From MAG-120531 sp029242825 (GTDB taxonomy: Bacteria; Bacteroidota; Bacteroidia; Flavobacteriales; Flavobacteriaceae), in NCBI GenBank assembly GCA_029242825.1, contig JAQWTF010000004.1, positions 1-64,000 on the forward strand: 64,000 nt of DNA, in the 5' to 3' direction. Position numbers and translations under genes: made by a program. Of the stretch, positions 16,798-26,022 are shown piece after piece (the first letter of the stretch is position 1; each line of letters begins with the position of its first letter). The notes beneath the pieces are model-generated. The model was not told the origin of the DNA, ran no database searches, and saw only the letters and a list, made by a program, of their open reading frames with translations.

Positions 16798-18195
16798 TTA
16801 CTCATATACGTCCTCTGAAATCTCTAATACTTTTACAGGACCATACTTGGAAACAATGGGAGTAATCTCAGAAGCCTTTCCAATGAATACCATTTGCATG
16901 TTTTCTTTTGGAAAGTAGTCCTTTATGATTTGAGTGGCCTTTGCTACGTCTATTGAAGAAACAGCTTCATTAAAACGATCTATATAGTCTAATGGGAGCT
17001 CGTAAGTATAAGCGTCTGTGAAAAATCTTGCTATAGCGGCATTGGTTTCATAATCAGGAGGAAATTGCCCCTTAACGTAATTTTTTGCAGACTCAAGGGT
17101 TTTAGAATCTATGCCAGTCTCATGAATTTTTTGATAGGTTTTCAGTAGTAAATCTATTGTTTGTTCAGTAGTTTCATTGGCTGTAAAAGTACTCATGCTA
17201 AAGCTACCACCCTCTCTGAGAGCAGAAAAACCACTTCTGGCACCATAAGTGAGTCCTGAGTTAACCCTTAATTCGTCGTTTAGCCAAGAAGTAAATCTCC
17301 CTCCTAAAATAGTATTAATCACCTGAATACCAATATAATCAGATACATTTCTCGGCACCCCTAGACCGCCTATTAATAGGGTTGTTTCCCTAGCATCCTC
17401 TTTATTAACCACCACTACCTTAGATGAATCTAAGCTTGGAAGAACCGTACTATTATTTTTTACTTTTCCAACATTGCTCCAAGAACTAAATAAATTTGTT
17501 AGCTGAGTTTTCATTTCTGTGGGGTTAAAATCACCCACCACAGCAATGACACTTCCCTTAGGGGTGTAATGATCACTGTAGAATCTATTTACATCTTTCA
17601 ATTCAATGCGCCCAATACTCTGTTTGGTTCCAGAAGGAATATTGGCATAAGGGTGAGCGCCATACACCAGTTGATTAAAATAATTATTTATGACACTTCT
17701 GGGGCTTTCTCTGCTTTGGTCTACGCCAGCTACTGTTCGCTGCTTTAGTTTCACAAACTCTGCTTCTTCAAATGAAGGCTTTGCAAGCATTTCCATTAGA
17801 ATAGGCAGCACAAGAGGCAAATCTTTATTGATAAAACTACTCGTTAGGACTGCTACTTCCATATTTGAACTTGAATTATATGAGGCACCCATAAAATCTA
17901 AAGTAGTCTCAATGGTTTCTTTGTCATAAGAAGCGGTCCCTGAAGAAAGCAAATTGGCGGTGAGTTCCGAAAGCCCAGCTTGTTCTTTTGAGTCTTGGCG
18001 AACACCTGCTGGAACCACCGCTCTAAAATGTACCATCGGAACCTCTTTTTGAACCACCATATACACTTTTAAACCATTGCCTAAAATAAAATGCTCATAG
18101 GCAGGGCTTTTAAAATTGCTCTGGGCTTGAAGGCTATAGTTGCTTAAACAAATAATAACTATAGTAATATTAATTAAATTATAAAATGTTTTCAT
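16798..18195 (-). CDS. M16 family peptidase, non-catalytic partner subunit
   Basis: A 465-residue periplasmic M16 protein with a signal peptide ending near SLQAQ. It lacks the zinc motif HxxEH; the corresponding region reads AGLSELTANLLSSG. It retains the C-terminal substrate-binding segment GLTYGARSGFSALREGG with the Arg/Tyr typical of beta-type subunits. Heterodimeric M16 proteases pair one subunit having the zinc site with one having the R/Y pair. The catalytic partner is immediately upstream with a 5-bp gap. Confidence 0.9.
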   Translation of the reverse strand: MKTFYNLINITIVIICLSNYSLQAQSNFKSPAYEHFILGNGLKVYMVVQKEVPMVHFRAVVPAGVRQDSKEQAGLSELTANLLSSGTASYDKETIETTLDFMGASYNSSSNMEVAVLTSSFINKDLPLVLPILMEMLAKPSFEEAEFVKLKQRTVAGVDQSRESPRSVINNYFNQLVYGAHPYANIPSGTKQSIGRIELKDVNRFYSDHYTPKGSVIAVVGDFNPTEMKTQLTNLFSSWSNVGKVKNNSTVLPSLDSSKVVVVNKEDARETTLLIGGLGVPRNVSDYIGIQVINTILGGRFTSWLNDELRVNSGLTYGARSGFSALREGGSFSMSTFTANETTEQTIDLLLKTYQKIHETGIDSKTLESAKNYVKGQFPPDYETNAAIARFFTDAYTYELPLDYIDRFNEAVSSIDVAKATQIIKDYFPKENMQMVFIGKASEITPIVSKYGPVKVLEISEDVYE

Positions 18196-18200
18196 AAGAC

Positions 18201-19526
18201 CTATTTTGTATTGTTTTCTGGAGAAATTAAATATCCAACTGTGCTATTATTCTTAGTAAAGTATTTTTTAGCCACCTGCTGAATATCTTCTACCGTTAAG
18301 GATTCATATGATTGGGGCGCAGAAAACATCTTGTTGTAATCTCCAAAATACATTTCATAAGTACCTAAGGTATTACTCTTACCATCTATGGTTTCTAAAC
18401 TTGAGTATAAAGCGACTAATTTTTGATTTTTAACCTTTTGAAGCTCTTTTTCACTAACCCCATTTTGAGCAATATCATTGATAATTTGAATCATTTCTGA
18501 CTCTAAAAGCTCAGGGGAAGTTCCTGGACTGGCTACCCCATAAAAATAAAAGAGGTTTGGATCAATGCTCTCTGGCATATAAGAAAAAACGGAGGTAGCC
18601 AGTGATTTCTGATCTACTAACTGACTGTATAACCTACTACTATTGCCGTCAGATAGAATGGCACTTAACACATCTAATGCGTAGTAATCTTCATGCTTAG
18701 TTTCTGGTACATGATAAGCCAACATAATATTCGGGCTACTCACTTGTTTCTCTACAACAACACGTTTTTGCCCTAATTGTTCAGGCTCAATAGTATGGAC
18801 TGGTCTGGCTTTAGGTCCAGCAGGTATGGGTTCAAAGTACTTTTTAGACAAACTTTTTACCGCTTCTAGGCTCACATCTCCAGAAATGACCACAACAGCA
18901 TTGTTAGGCGCATAATAGGTGTCAAAATAAGTTTGAAGATCTTCTATGGACCAATTTTTAATATCTGATTCATATCCAATTACAGACCATCTGTAAGGAT
19001 GTGCCAAAAAAGCGGCGCCTTTTACTTGTTCAGATATATTTCTAAAATTACTATTTTCAAGGCCCGTGCTTCTTTCACTCAATACTACCCCTCTTTCACT
19101 TTCTACCATCTTGGGGTCGAGTTCTAAATGTCCAATTCGATCTGCCTCAAGATCAAAAATGGTTTCTAAAGCACTAATGGGGAACCAATCAGTATAAACA
19201 GTTAAATTTTCAGTAGTGTAGGCATTATTACTCCCTCCAGCAGCTTCCATAGTTCTGTCGAACATCTTAGGTCCGTATTTTTTAGACCCGTTGAACATCA
19301 TATGCTCAAAGAAATGAGACAATCCTGTAATTCCAGGATATTCATTTCTTGACCCTACTTTCCAAAATAAATACATATTGGCATTTGGAATGCTATTGTC
19401 CTCTAATACCAAAATCTTCATGCCATTAGACAAAGTAAATGACTGAACATCAGAAGCTTTATTCTGAGAAATCCCCTTTTGAAATAGCACCAAAAATAGG
19501 GCAGTAAAAAATAAATTTATTTTCAT
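18201..19526 (-). CDS. M16 family zinc peptidase, catalytic subunit
   Basis: The inverted zinc motif HFFEH in GLSHFFEHMMFNGS is present, with the distal Glu expected in the ESERGVVLSE segment. The 441-residue protein has a signal peptide (cleavage near GISQN) and probably acts in the periplasm on peptides, paired with the downstream subunit that lacks the zinc site. The upstream AAA gene ends 11 bp away, so all four genes from 22147 to 16798 could be one transcript. Confidence 0.93.
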   Translation of the reverse strand: MKINLFFTALFLVLFQKGISQNKASDVQSFTLSNGMKILVLEDNSIPNANMYLFWKVGSRNEYPGITGLSHFFEHMMFNGSKKYGPKMFDRTMEAAGGSNNAYTTENLTVYTDWFPISALETIFDLEADRIGHLELDPKMVESERGVVLSERSTGLENSNFRNISEQVKGAAFLAHPYRWSVIGYESDIKNWSIEDLQTYFDTYYAPNNAVVVISGDVSLEAVKSLSKKYFEPIPAGPKARPVHTIEPEQLGQKRVVVEKQVSSPNIMLAYHVPETKHEDYYALDVLSAILSDGNSSRLYSQLVDQKSLATSVFSYMPESIDPNLFYFYGVASPGTSPELLESEMIQIINDIAQNGVSEKELQKVKNQKLVALYSSLETIDGKSNTLGTYEMYFGDYNKMFSAPQSYESLTVEDIQQVAKKYFTKNNSTVGYLISPENNTK

Positions 19527-19537
19527 GATGATTAAAA

Positions 19538-20992
19538 TTATAATCCGTTAATATATGATCCGTAAAGATCTTTAAATTCTGTACCGTTGGAAAAACTGTG
19601 TTTGCTTAATTTATTGTTAGCAACTAAGCCCCACAATACCAATTCCTTAAGAAAGTAGGAGGTTTCTTTATCTACCTCTGGTGTATACGTATTCAGTAGA
19701 TCAGATAAAGGACTAATAAGGTCTAACTGATCTCGGTACATACTGTCCGAAAAATCTTCTAATAATTCAAATCCTTCAGATTCAAAAAACCATAATAACA
19801 ATGCGTCGTAAGGTCCATCTGCATCTTTTCGCTCTAATTTTTTGATTTTAGGAAAACGTTCCTCAAATAGTGTTTTAATGGCAGACTCCAATAAGTGTTG
19901 AGCCACAAATTCTGCGCCTTCTTGCTCCCCTTCATACACCAATTCTACTTTGCCGATAATGGCAGGGTAAATACCTGTAAAGTCGGACAATCTAATGGTT
20001 GTTTGTGATTCATCAGAGAGAATTAATCTTCTTTCTGCTGTACTCATTAAATTTTGAAAGGCAGTAATGCTCATTCTAGCACTTACCCCGCTTTTAGCGT
20101 CTATATAATCACTTTCTCTCGCCTCAAAAGAAATTTGTTCCAGTAAGTCTCTGGCAATTTCAGGCACTTGAATTGGAAGTGATAGGGCTCCAGCCTCTTG
20201 GGCTGTAATTCTTTTAGCTGTTTCAACGTCCTTAGGATAATGCGTTAATATTTGAGAACCAATTCTATCTTTTAATGGAGTCACAATACTCCCTCTATTG
20301 GTGTAATCTTCAGGATTGGCGGTAAAGACACATTGAATATCTATAGGAAGTCTAAGCTTGAACCCCCTTATTTGAATATCTCCTTCTTGCAGTATATTAA
20401 ATAAGGATACCTGAATCCTTGCCTGTAGATCAGGGATTTCGTTTATAACAAAAATACACCTGTTAGCTCTAGGGATCATTCCAAAGTGAAGCACGCGAGG
20501 ATCTGCATAAGACAGTTTTAGGTGGGCCGCTTTAATAGGATCTATATCTCCAATCAAGTCTGAAACACTCACATCTGGCGTAGCTAATTTCTCAAAAAAG
20601 CGATCCTCCCTTGCCAACCAGCTTATGGGTGTTTTCTCTCCCATCTCTGCTATTAAATCTATCGCAAATGTAGAGATAGGATTTAAAGGGTCATCATTAA
20701 TTTCAGAACCATTGACTACCGGAATAAACGGATCTAATAAATAAACCATTGCTCGGGCCAATCGTGTTTTTGCCTGCCCTCTTAAACCGAGTAAATTAAT
20801 ATTATGCATAGACAAAATAGCACGCTCTAACTCAGGAAGGACGGTATTTTCATAACCTATGACGCCGTTGAAAGGGGTGGTTTTATTCTTCAGATGTGTA
20901 ATTAAATTATCCCTGAGTTCTAGTTTAATAGATCTCGATACATAGCCAGATTGCTTTAATTCACCTAAGGTTTTTAGTGTAGTTATTTCCAT
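19538..20992 (-). CDS. AAA+ ATPase, magnesium-chelatase subunit I-like, role unknown
   Basis: A 484-residue cytoplasmic AAA+ protein. The P-loop reads GLRGQAKT (Ala where the consensus has Gly before Lys) and Walker B reads IFVINEIPDL with Asn-Glu in place of Asp-Glu. Sensor-type FTANPEDY and an arginine-finger region GSIVTPLKDRIG follow. It resembles ChlI/MoxR-type ATPases, which work with a VWA-domain partner. Such a partner is encoded immediately upstream with no gap. The organism shows no chlorophyll genes here, so chelation is not implied. Confidence 0.85.
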   Translation of the reverse strand: MEITTLKTLGELKQSGYVSRSIKLELRDNLITHLKNKTTPFNGVIGYENTVLPELERAILSMHNINLLGLRGQAKTRLARAMVYLLDPFIPVVNGSEINDDPLNPISTFAIDLIAEMGEKTPISWLAREDRFFEKLATPDVSVSDLIGDIDPIKAAHLKLSYADPRVLHFGMIPRANRCIFVINEIPDLQARIQVSLFNILQEGDIQIRGFKLRLPIDIQCVFTANPEDYTNRGSIVTPLKDRIGSQILTHYPKDVETAKRITAQEAGALSLPIQVPEIARDLLEQISFEARESDYIDAKSGVSARMSITAFQNLMSTAERRLILSDESQTTIRLSDFTGIYPAIIGKVELVYEGEQEGAEFVAQHLLESAIKTLFEERFPKIKKLERKDADGPYDALLLWFFESEGFELLEDFSDSMYRDQLDLISPLSDLLNTYTPEVDKETSYFLKELVLWGLVANNKLSKHSFSNGTEFKDLYGSYINGL

Positions 20993-22147
20993 TTATCGAA
21001 TTCTTTTTTTTCTGTTATTTTCATAGTCTTCAAAGATCATTCCGCCCAAGCCTTTCAAGCCAGTGTAAAACGCCTTCCCTTTATTGGCTGCCGTAAATTC
21101 TTGGACAAACTGCATGAGGTATGGATCCTGAGCAATCATGAAAGTGGTGATGGGTATGTTTACTTTTTGTGCTTGTCTCGCCATTCTGTAACATTGATCT
21201 ACAATATGTTGATCTAATCCAGATGAATTTTTATAATAAGAGCCATCCTTTAATTTGAGACAACTTGGCTTACCATCCGTGATCATGAAAATTTGCTTAT
21301 TGGTATTGCGCTTTCTCCTAAGCATATCCATGGCCAAAGACAAGCCCGCGACCGTGTTGGTATGAAAAGGCCCTACTTTTAAGTATGGTAAATCTGCCAC
21401 CGCTATGGGCCAGGCGTCATTGCCAAAAACCAAGATTTCAAGACTGTCTTTAGGATAGCGTGTGGTGATCATTTCTGCCAAAGCCATGGCCACCTTTTTA
21501 GCAGGGGTAATTCTATCTTCCCCATAAAGAATCATGCTGTGGCTAATATCTATCATCAGGACTGTACTCATTTGTGCTGCATGATGAGACTCTTTAACCA
21601 CAAGATCTTCTTCTCTTAATTCAAAAGATCCTATCCCATTATTGATCTGGGCATTTTTAAAGCTTTCAGTAATGTCTATAGAAGACATGGCATCTCCAAA
21701 TTGAAAGGCCCTCAGATCTCCAGAGGGTTCTTCTCCCATTCCAATTTTTGGTGTTTTATGGTTTCCAGAACCTGCCTTCTTAAGCGTGCCAAATATTTGA
21801 TCCAAAGCGTGTTGCCTAATTAACCTTTCCATCTTAGCGGTAAGGGAAACGACCCTTTTGGCAGATTCATCTCCATTTTCACCAGAGTTCTCAGGATCAT
21901 TAGGCTCTAAGGCCTCTTGAACATATCCTTTAGATTTGAGGTCTTCAATAAAGTCTTCTATGGTATATTCCGGAGTGGTGAGCTCGTATTCCTTATCGAG
22001 TTCTCTAAGCCAATCAATGGCTTCGTCAAAGTCACCTGAGGTGTGGGTAATGAGCTCTTTGAATATTTCAAAAAGTCGCTCAAAAGGTGTTTGGTTTGGC
22101 GCTTTATAGGGAGTAAAACGAAAACCTAATGTCTTGCGATTTGCCAT
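20993..22147 (-). CDS. VWA-domain protein, partner of the adjacent AAA+ ATPase
   Basis: A 384-residue cytoplasmic protein. The von Willebrand A domain begins near residue 195 with a MIDAS motif in MIDISHSM (DxSxS), a Thr in FHTNTVAGLS and the late Asp in FMITDGKPS. The N-terminal 180 residues are charged and helical. Pairs like this include ChlI/ChlD, MoxR/CoxE and RavA/ViaA, which remodel or load metal into target proteins. It is the first gene of a probable two- to four-gene unit. Confidence 0.85.
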   Translation of the reverse strand: MANRKTLGFRFTPYKAPNQTPFERLFEIFKELITHTSGDFDEAIDWLRELDKEYELTTPEYTIEDFIEDLKSKGYVQEALEPNDPENSGENGDESAKRVVSLTAKMERLIRQHALDQIFGTLKKAGSGNHKTPKIGMGEEPSGDLRAFQFGDAMSSIDITESFKNAQINNGIGSFELREEDLVVKESHHAAQMSTVLMIDISHSMILYGEDRITPAKKVAMALAEMITTRYPKDSLEILVFGNDAWPIAVADLPYLKVGPFHTNTVAGLSLAMDMLRRKRNTNKQIFMITDGKPSCLKLKDGSYYKNSSGLDQHIVDQCYRMARQAQKVNIPITTFMIAQDPYLMQFVQEFTAANKGKAFYTGLKGLGGMIFEDYENNRKKRIR

Positions 22148-22213
22148 ATCTAAAAATACTACAAATCACAGATATTATAAAGCCTTTTTAAAGGAATTAA
22201 AAAGCGTTTAACA

Positions 22214-22819
22214 TCATTTTTGTCTAGAGGCTAAACGTTCAACAACTTCTGCTAAACTAGTCTCTTTTGCGTGTAACAACATTAGATAATGGAACAAAAG
22301 GTCCGAAGACTCCTCTAAAAATAATTCTCGGTTATTGTCCATGGCTTCGATCACAACTTCTACCGCTTCTTCTCCCACTTTTTGAGCAATTTTATTAATG
22401 CCTTTCTCAAATAAACTCGCCACATAACTTTGATCTCCATTAGCATTAGAAACCCTTGAAACAATGGTCTCTTCTAAAGTGGTTAAAAAGCCATAAGTAG
22501 GGGTGTTGGCTTTATTCCAACAACTATCTGATCCCTTATGGCAAGTAGGCCCCTCTGGGTGCACTTGTATTAATAACGTGTCATTATCACAATCTACAGC
22601 AATGTCTACAAGATTCAAAAAATGGCCACTCTCCTCACCTTTTGTCCATAAACGCTTTTTTGAACGACTGTAAAAGGTCACTTTTTTTGTTTGAGTGGTT
22701 TGTGTGAATGCCTCCTGGTTCATATAGCCCAACATGAGTACATTTTTGGTCTCGGCATCTTGGATAATTGCTGGAACCAAACCGTCTGAATGTTTTGAAA
22801 AATCTATGTTCATCTGCAT
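22214..22819 (-). CDS. hisIE: Bifunctional phosphoribosyl-AMP cyclohydrolase / phosphoribosyl-ATP pyrophosphatase
   Basis: Steps 2 and 3 of histidine synthesis. The N-terminal HisI domain (about 1-105) has the zinc/magnesium motif VDCDNDTLLIQVHPEGPTCH and SCW. The C-terminal HisE domain (about 110-201) shows the all-alpha pyrophosphatase pattern GEEAVEVVIEAMD and EESSDLLFHYLMLL. Length fits the common fused form. It is the last gene of the his operon, 3 bp after hisF. A second ATG two codons in is an equally possible start. Confidence 0.96.
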   Translation of the reverse strand: MQMNIDFSKHSDGLVPAIIQDAETKNVLMLGYMNQEAFTQTTQTKKVTFYSRSKKRLWTKGEESGHFLNLVDIAVDCDNDTLLIQVHPEGPTCHKGSDSCWNKANTPTYGFLTTLEETIVSRVSNANGDQSYVASLFEKGINKIAQKVGEEAVEVVIEAMDNNRELFLEESSDLLFHYLMLLHAKETSLAEVVERLASRQK

Positions 22820-22822
22820 TAT

Positions 22823-23578
22823 TTAAAGTCTAACTGGTATATTTTTATCTTTTAAAAAAGTCTTTAATGCTGGAATACCTATTTCTCCGTAATGGAAAAT
22901 ACTAGCTGCAAGTGCGGCATCGGCTTTACCGAAGGTAAAGCTATTATAGAAATCTTCCATATTCCCAGCACCACCAGAGGCAATAATAGGAATATTAACA
23001 CTTTCTGCCATTTTGGCTAAGGCTTCATTGGCAAAACCACTTTTTGTACCGTCATGATCCATGGAGGTAAACAAAATTTCTCCAGCCCCTAGTTGTTCTG
23101 CTTGCTTTGCCCAATCGAATAAATCTAGATCCGTTGCTTGCTTTCCACCAACTAAATGAACCAACCACTGATCACCAACCTTTTTGGCATCTATGGCCAC
23201 TACCACACACTGTGCCCCAAAAGCTTCTGACAATTCTTTAATAAGCGCTGGCCGCCTTACGGCCGACGAGTTAATGGATACTTTATCTGCCCCATTCTTA
23301 AGTAGTATTTCTACGTCTGCAACACTGCTAATACCTCCCCCAACAGTAAAAGGAATGTCTACAGCTGCTGCTACCTGGAGCACCAAATCTGCCATGGTTT
23401 TCCGTCCCTGCTCTGTAGCAGAAATATCTAAAAAAACGAGTTCATCTGCACCTGTCGCAGCGTATTTAGTGGCTAGTTCTACAGGGTCTCCTGCATCTCT
23501 AAGGGACACGAAATTAACTCCCTTTACCGTACGCCCATCTTTTATATCCAGGCAAGGAATGATTCTTTTAGTTAACAT
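22823..23578 (-). CDS. hisF: Imidazole glycerol phosphate synthase, cyclase subunit
   Basis: A (beta/alpha)8 barrel that uses ammonia from HisH to form IGP and AICAR. Both catalytic Asp residues are seen: CLDIKDGR at the N-terminus (Asp11) and the second in FTSMDHDGTKSG. The phosphate loops VGGGI and IASGGAG are intact. It overlaps the hisA stop region by 7 nt, indicating translational coupling. Confidence 0.97.
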   Translation of the reverse strand: MLTKRIIPCLDIKDGRTVKGVNFVSLRDAGDPVELATKYAATGADELVFLDISATEQGRKTMADLVLQVAAAVDIPFTVGGGISSVADVEILLKNGADKVSINSSAVRRPALIKELSEAFGAQCVVVAIDAKKVGDQWLVHLVGGKQATDLDLFDWAKQAEQLGAGEILFTSMDHDGTKSGFANEALAKMAESVNIPIIASGGAGNMEDFYNSFTFGKADAALAASIFHYGEIGIPALKTFLKDKNIPVRL

Positions 23579-24306
23579 GTTGGCGTATTTAAAATAAACT
23601 GTTCTATCTCTTTTAAAGAGATTCTATCTTCATATATCGCTTTTCCAACAATGGCACCGTCACAGCCCACAGCACTCAGGTCATAAAGGTCTTGAAGTTT
23701 TGCAACGCCTCCACTAGCAATGAGTTTTATGTCTTTTAGTTCTCTGATCATTTTTTCATATAAAGCGATAGAAGGACCTTCAAGCATACCATCTTTAGAA
23801 ATATCTGTACAGATAACATCTGATATGCCTTTTGTCATATAATTAGCTACATAAGGAATTAAGTCTTCTTTAGATGTTTCTAACCAACCAGAAATAGCTA
23901 TTTTTTCATTGGCCGCGTCTGCCCCTAGTATAATTTTATGCGCCCCATAGGTCTTGATCCAAGATAAAAAGCGTTGGGGATCCTTCACTGCAATACTGCC
24001 TCCAGTAATTTGCTTGGCACCTGATTCAAAGGCTATTTTAAGGTCTTGGTCTGTTTTAAGCCCTCCGCCAAAATCGATCTTTAAATTTGTTTTGGTCGCT
24101 AAGGTTTCCAAAACTTTGTGATTCACAATACCCTGAGATTTAGCACCGTCTAGATCTACTAAATGTAGGTATTCTACTCCGTGGTCTTGAAATGACTTAG
24201 CTACCTCCAAAGGGTCATTGGAATAAATTTTTGCCGTGTTGTAATCTCCTTTCGAAAGTCTTACACATTGACCATTAATAATATCTATAGCGGGTATTAT
24301 TCTCAT
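23572..24306 (-). CDS. hisA: ProFAR isomerase (phosphoribosylformimino-AICAR-P isomerase)
   Basis: A barrel enzyme homologous to HisF. It begins IIPAIDIINGQCVRL with the catalytic Asp8, has FGGGLK and ASGGVA phosphate loops, and the second catalytic Asp in CTDISKDGMLEG. 244 aa is typical. It starts one base after the hisH stop. Confidence 0.97.
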   Translation of the reverse strand: MRIIPAIDIINGQCVRLSKGDYNTAKIYSNDPLEVAKSFQDHGVEYLHLVDLDGAKSQGIVNHKVLETLATKTNLKIDFGGGLKTDQDLKIAFESGAKQITGGSIAVKDPQRFLSWIKTYGAHKIILGADAANEKIAISGWLETSKEDLIPYVANYMTKGISDVICTDISKDGMLEGPSIALYEKMIRELKDIKLIASGGVAKLQDLYDLSAVGCDGAIVGKAIYEDRISLKEIEQFILNTPTC

Positions 24307-24307
24307 T

Positions 24308-24889
24308 TTATAGGGCTAAAAAGTTTTCTAAAATTTTATTTCCAACAGTACTGCTCTTCTCTGGGTGAAACTGTGTGCCAAAAAAGTTGTCTTTGGCCAA
24401 AGCGGCACTATAGGGAATATCATACTGACAAACAGCAATGGTCTCCGAAGACAAGCCAGCATAATAGGAATGAACCATATAAATATAAGCGTCCTCTTCA
24501 ATTCCATTGAAAAGGGGACCCTTCAATTGCGCAATGCTATTCCACCCTATATGAGGTACTTTTAGCTTTTTTTCAAATGCACTTACTTCCACATCAAAAA
24601 TGCCCAATCCTTTTGTATTGCCTTCCTCTGAACGGTTACACATCAGCTGCATGCCCAAACATATACCCAAAACTGGTTGTGTTAGCTGGGGTAACAATTG
24701 ATCTACCCCACTGGCTTGTAGCTTTTCCATAGCAGCAGCGGCATGACCTACTCCTGGAAAAATAACCTTATCTGCTTTTTCTATGACTGTTAAATCATGG
24801 GACAAAAGCGCTTTTACACCCTGTCTTTCTAAAGCAAATAATACACTTTGAATATTACCTGCACCGTAATCTACTATGACTATATTCAT
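24308..24889 (-). CDS. hisH: Imidazole glycerol phosphate synthase, glutaminase subunit
   Basis: Class I glutamine amidotransferase. The nucleophile elbow is LGICLGMQ with catalytic Cys, and the His-Glu pair is in QFHPEKS. The oxyanion-side loop FPGVGHAAA is also seen. It supplies ammonia to HisF. Its start codon overlaps the hisB stop by one base. Confidence 0.97.
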   Translation of the reverse strand: MNIVIVDYGAGNIQSVLFALERQGVKALLSHDLTVIEKADKVIFPGVGHAAAAMEKLQASGVDQLLPQLTQPVLGICLGMQLMCNRSEEGNTKGLGIFDVEVSAFEKKLKVPHIGWNSIAQLKGPLFNGIEEDAYIYMVHSYYAGLSSETIAVCQYDIPYSAALAKDNFFGTQFHPEKSSTVGNKILENFLAL

Positions 24890-26022
24890 TATAAAACACC
24901 TTTGGTTGAGGGTAAAAATAATTTGTCCGGATCTCTTTTAATCGCCATTTTTATGGCCTTGGCAAAGGCTTTAAAAATAGCCTCAATCTTGTGGTGCTCA
25001 TTTTGCCCGGTCGCTTTTATATTTAAATTGGCTTTTGCGCCATCTGAAAAGGATTTAAAAAAATGCACAAACATTTCAGTAGGCATTTTACCGATCATTT
25101 CACGTTTAAATTCAGCCTCCCAGACCAACCAATTTCTACCTCCAAAATCAATGGAAACATGCGCCTCACAGTCATCCATAGGTAGGCAGAATCCGTACCG
25201 CTCTACCCCAAGCTTATTTCCTAGTGCTTTGTGAAAAGCTTCTCCTAATGCAATAGCGGTGTCTTCAATGGTGTGGTGTTCATCTACTGCTAAGTCTCCT
25301 GTCACCACTATATCTAAATCTATCAATCCATGTCTGGACAACTGATCCAACATATGATCAAAAAAATCAATCCCAGTTTTAATCCTTGAGGTGCCTGTAC
25401 CGTCTAAATCCATCTCTATGGAAATTTGGGTCTCATGGGTATTACGCTCGAGGCTAACTTTGCGTTCTCCTGCCCTTAAAAAGCTATATATCTCACTCCA
25501 TTCAGTAGTTTCCTTAGCAATAAAATCTTCTAAATCTTTCTGATTATCAGAGAGTTCTTCGCCGCCAAGACCTACTTCTTGTCGCATAAAAATGGCTTTA
25601 GCACCAAGATTTTTAGCCAAAGCCACATCTGTTATTCTGTCACCAATCACAAAAGAATTCGCTAAGTCATAAGATCCGTCCATATAAGCAGACAGCAATG
25701 CAGTCCCAGGCTTTCTGGTGGGTTTATTCTCACTGGCAAAGGTCTTGTCTATTATGACCTTAGAAAACACCACACCCTCTCTTTCAAAACTGTCAATTAT
25801 AAAATTTTGAACCGGCCAAAAGGTGTCTTCCGGAAATGAATCGGTCCCCAAACCGTCTTGATTAGAGACCATGACCAATTCAAAATCTAATTCTCTAGCA
25901 ATCTTGGCCAAATATTGAAAAACATAGGGATAAAAAACCAATTTCTCAAATGCGTCTATTTGATAATCTTCGGGTTCCTTGATTAAGGTGCCATCTCTGT
26001 CTATAAAAAGTATTTTTTTCAT
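24889..26022 (-). CDS. hisB: Bifunctional histidinol-phosphatase / imidazoleglycerol-phosphate dehydratase
   Basis: The N-terminal HAD phosphatase (about 1-165) has DRDGT with nucleophile Asp8 and Asp10, and the later GDRITD motif. The C-terminal IGPD domain (about 185-377) has the manganese-binding His motifs FFDHMLDQLSRH, DEHHTIED and GQNEHHKIEA. The fusion is known from enterobacteria and Bacteroidota. The start overlaps hisC by 4 nt (ATGA). Confidence 0.97.
   Translation of the reverse strand: MKKILFIDRDGTLIKEPEDYQIDAFEKLVFYPYVFQYLAKIARELDFELVMVSNQDGLGTDSFPEDTFWPVQNFIIDSFEREGVVFSKVIIDKTFASENKPTRKPGTALLSAYMDGSYDLANSFVIGDRITDVALAKNLGAKAIFMRQEVGLGGEELSDNQKDLEDFIAKETTEWSEIYSFLRAGERKVSLERNTHETQISIEMDLDGTGTSRIKTGIDFFDHMLDQLSRHGLIDLDIVVTGDLAVDEHHTIEDTAIALGEAFHKALGNKLGVERYGFCLPMDDCEAHVSIDFGGRNWLVWEAEFKREMIGKMPTEMFVHFFKSFSDGAKANLNIKATGQNEHHKIEAIFKAFAKAIKMAIKRDPDKLFLPSTKGVL

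Noticed and set aside
23184..23597. 137-codon open frame opposite hisF
   Set aside because: It lies antisense within hisF and has low-complexity Ser/Thr/Ala composition typical of antisense shadows.
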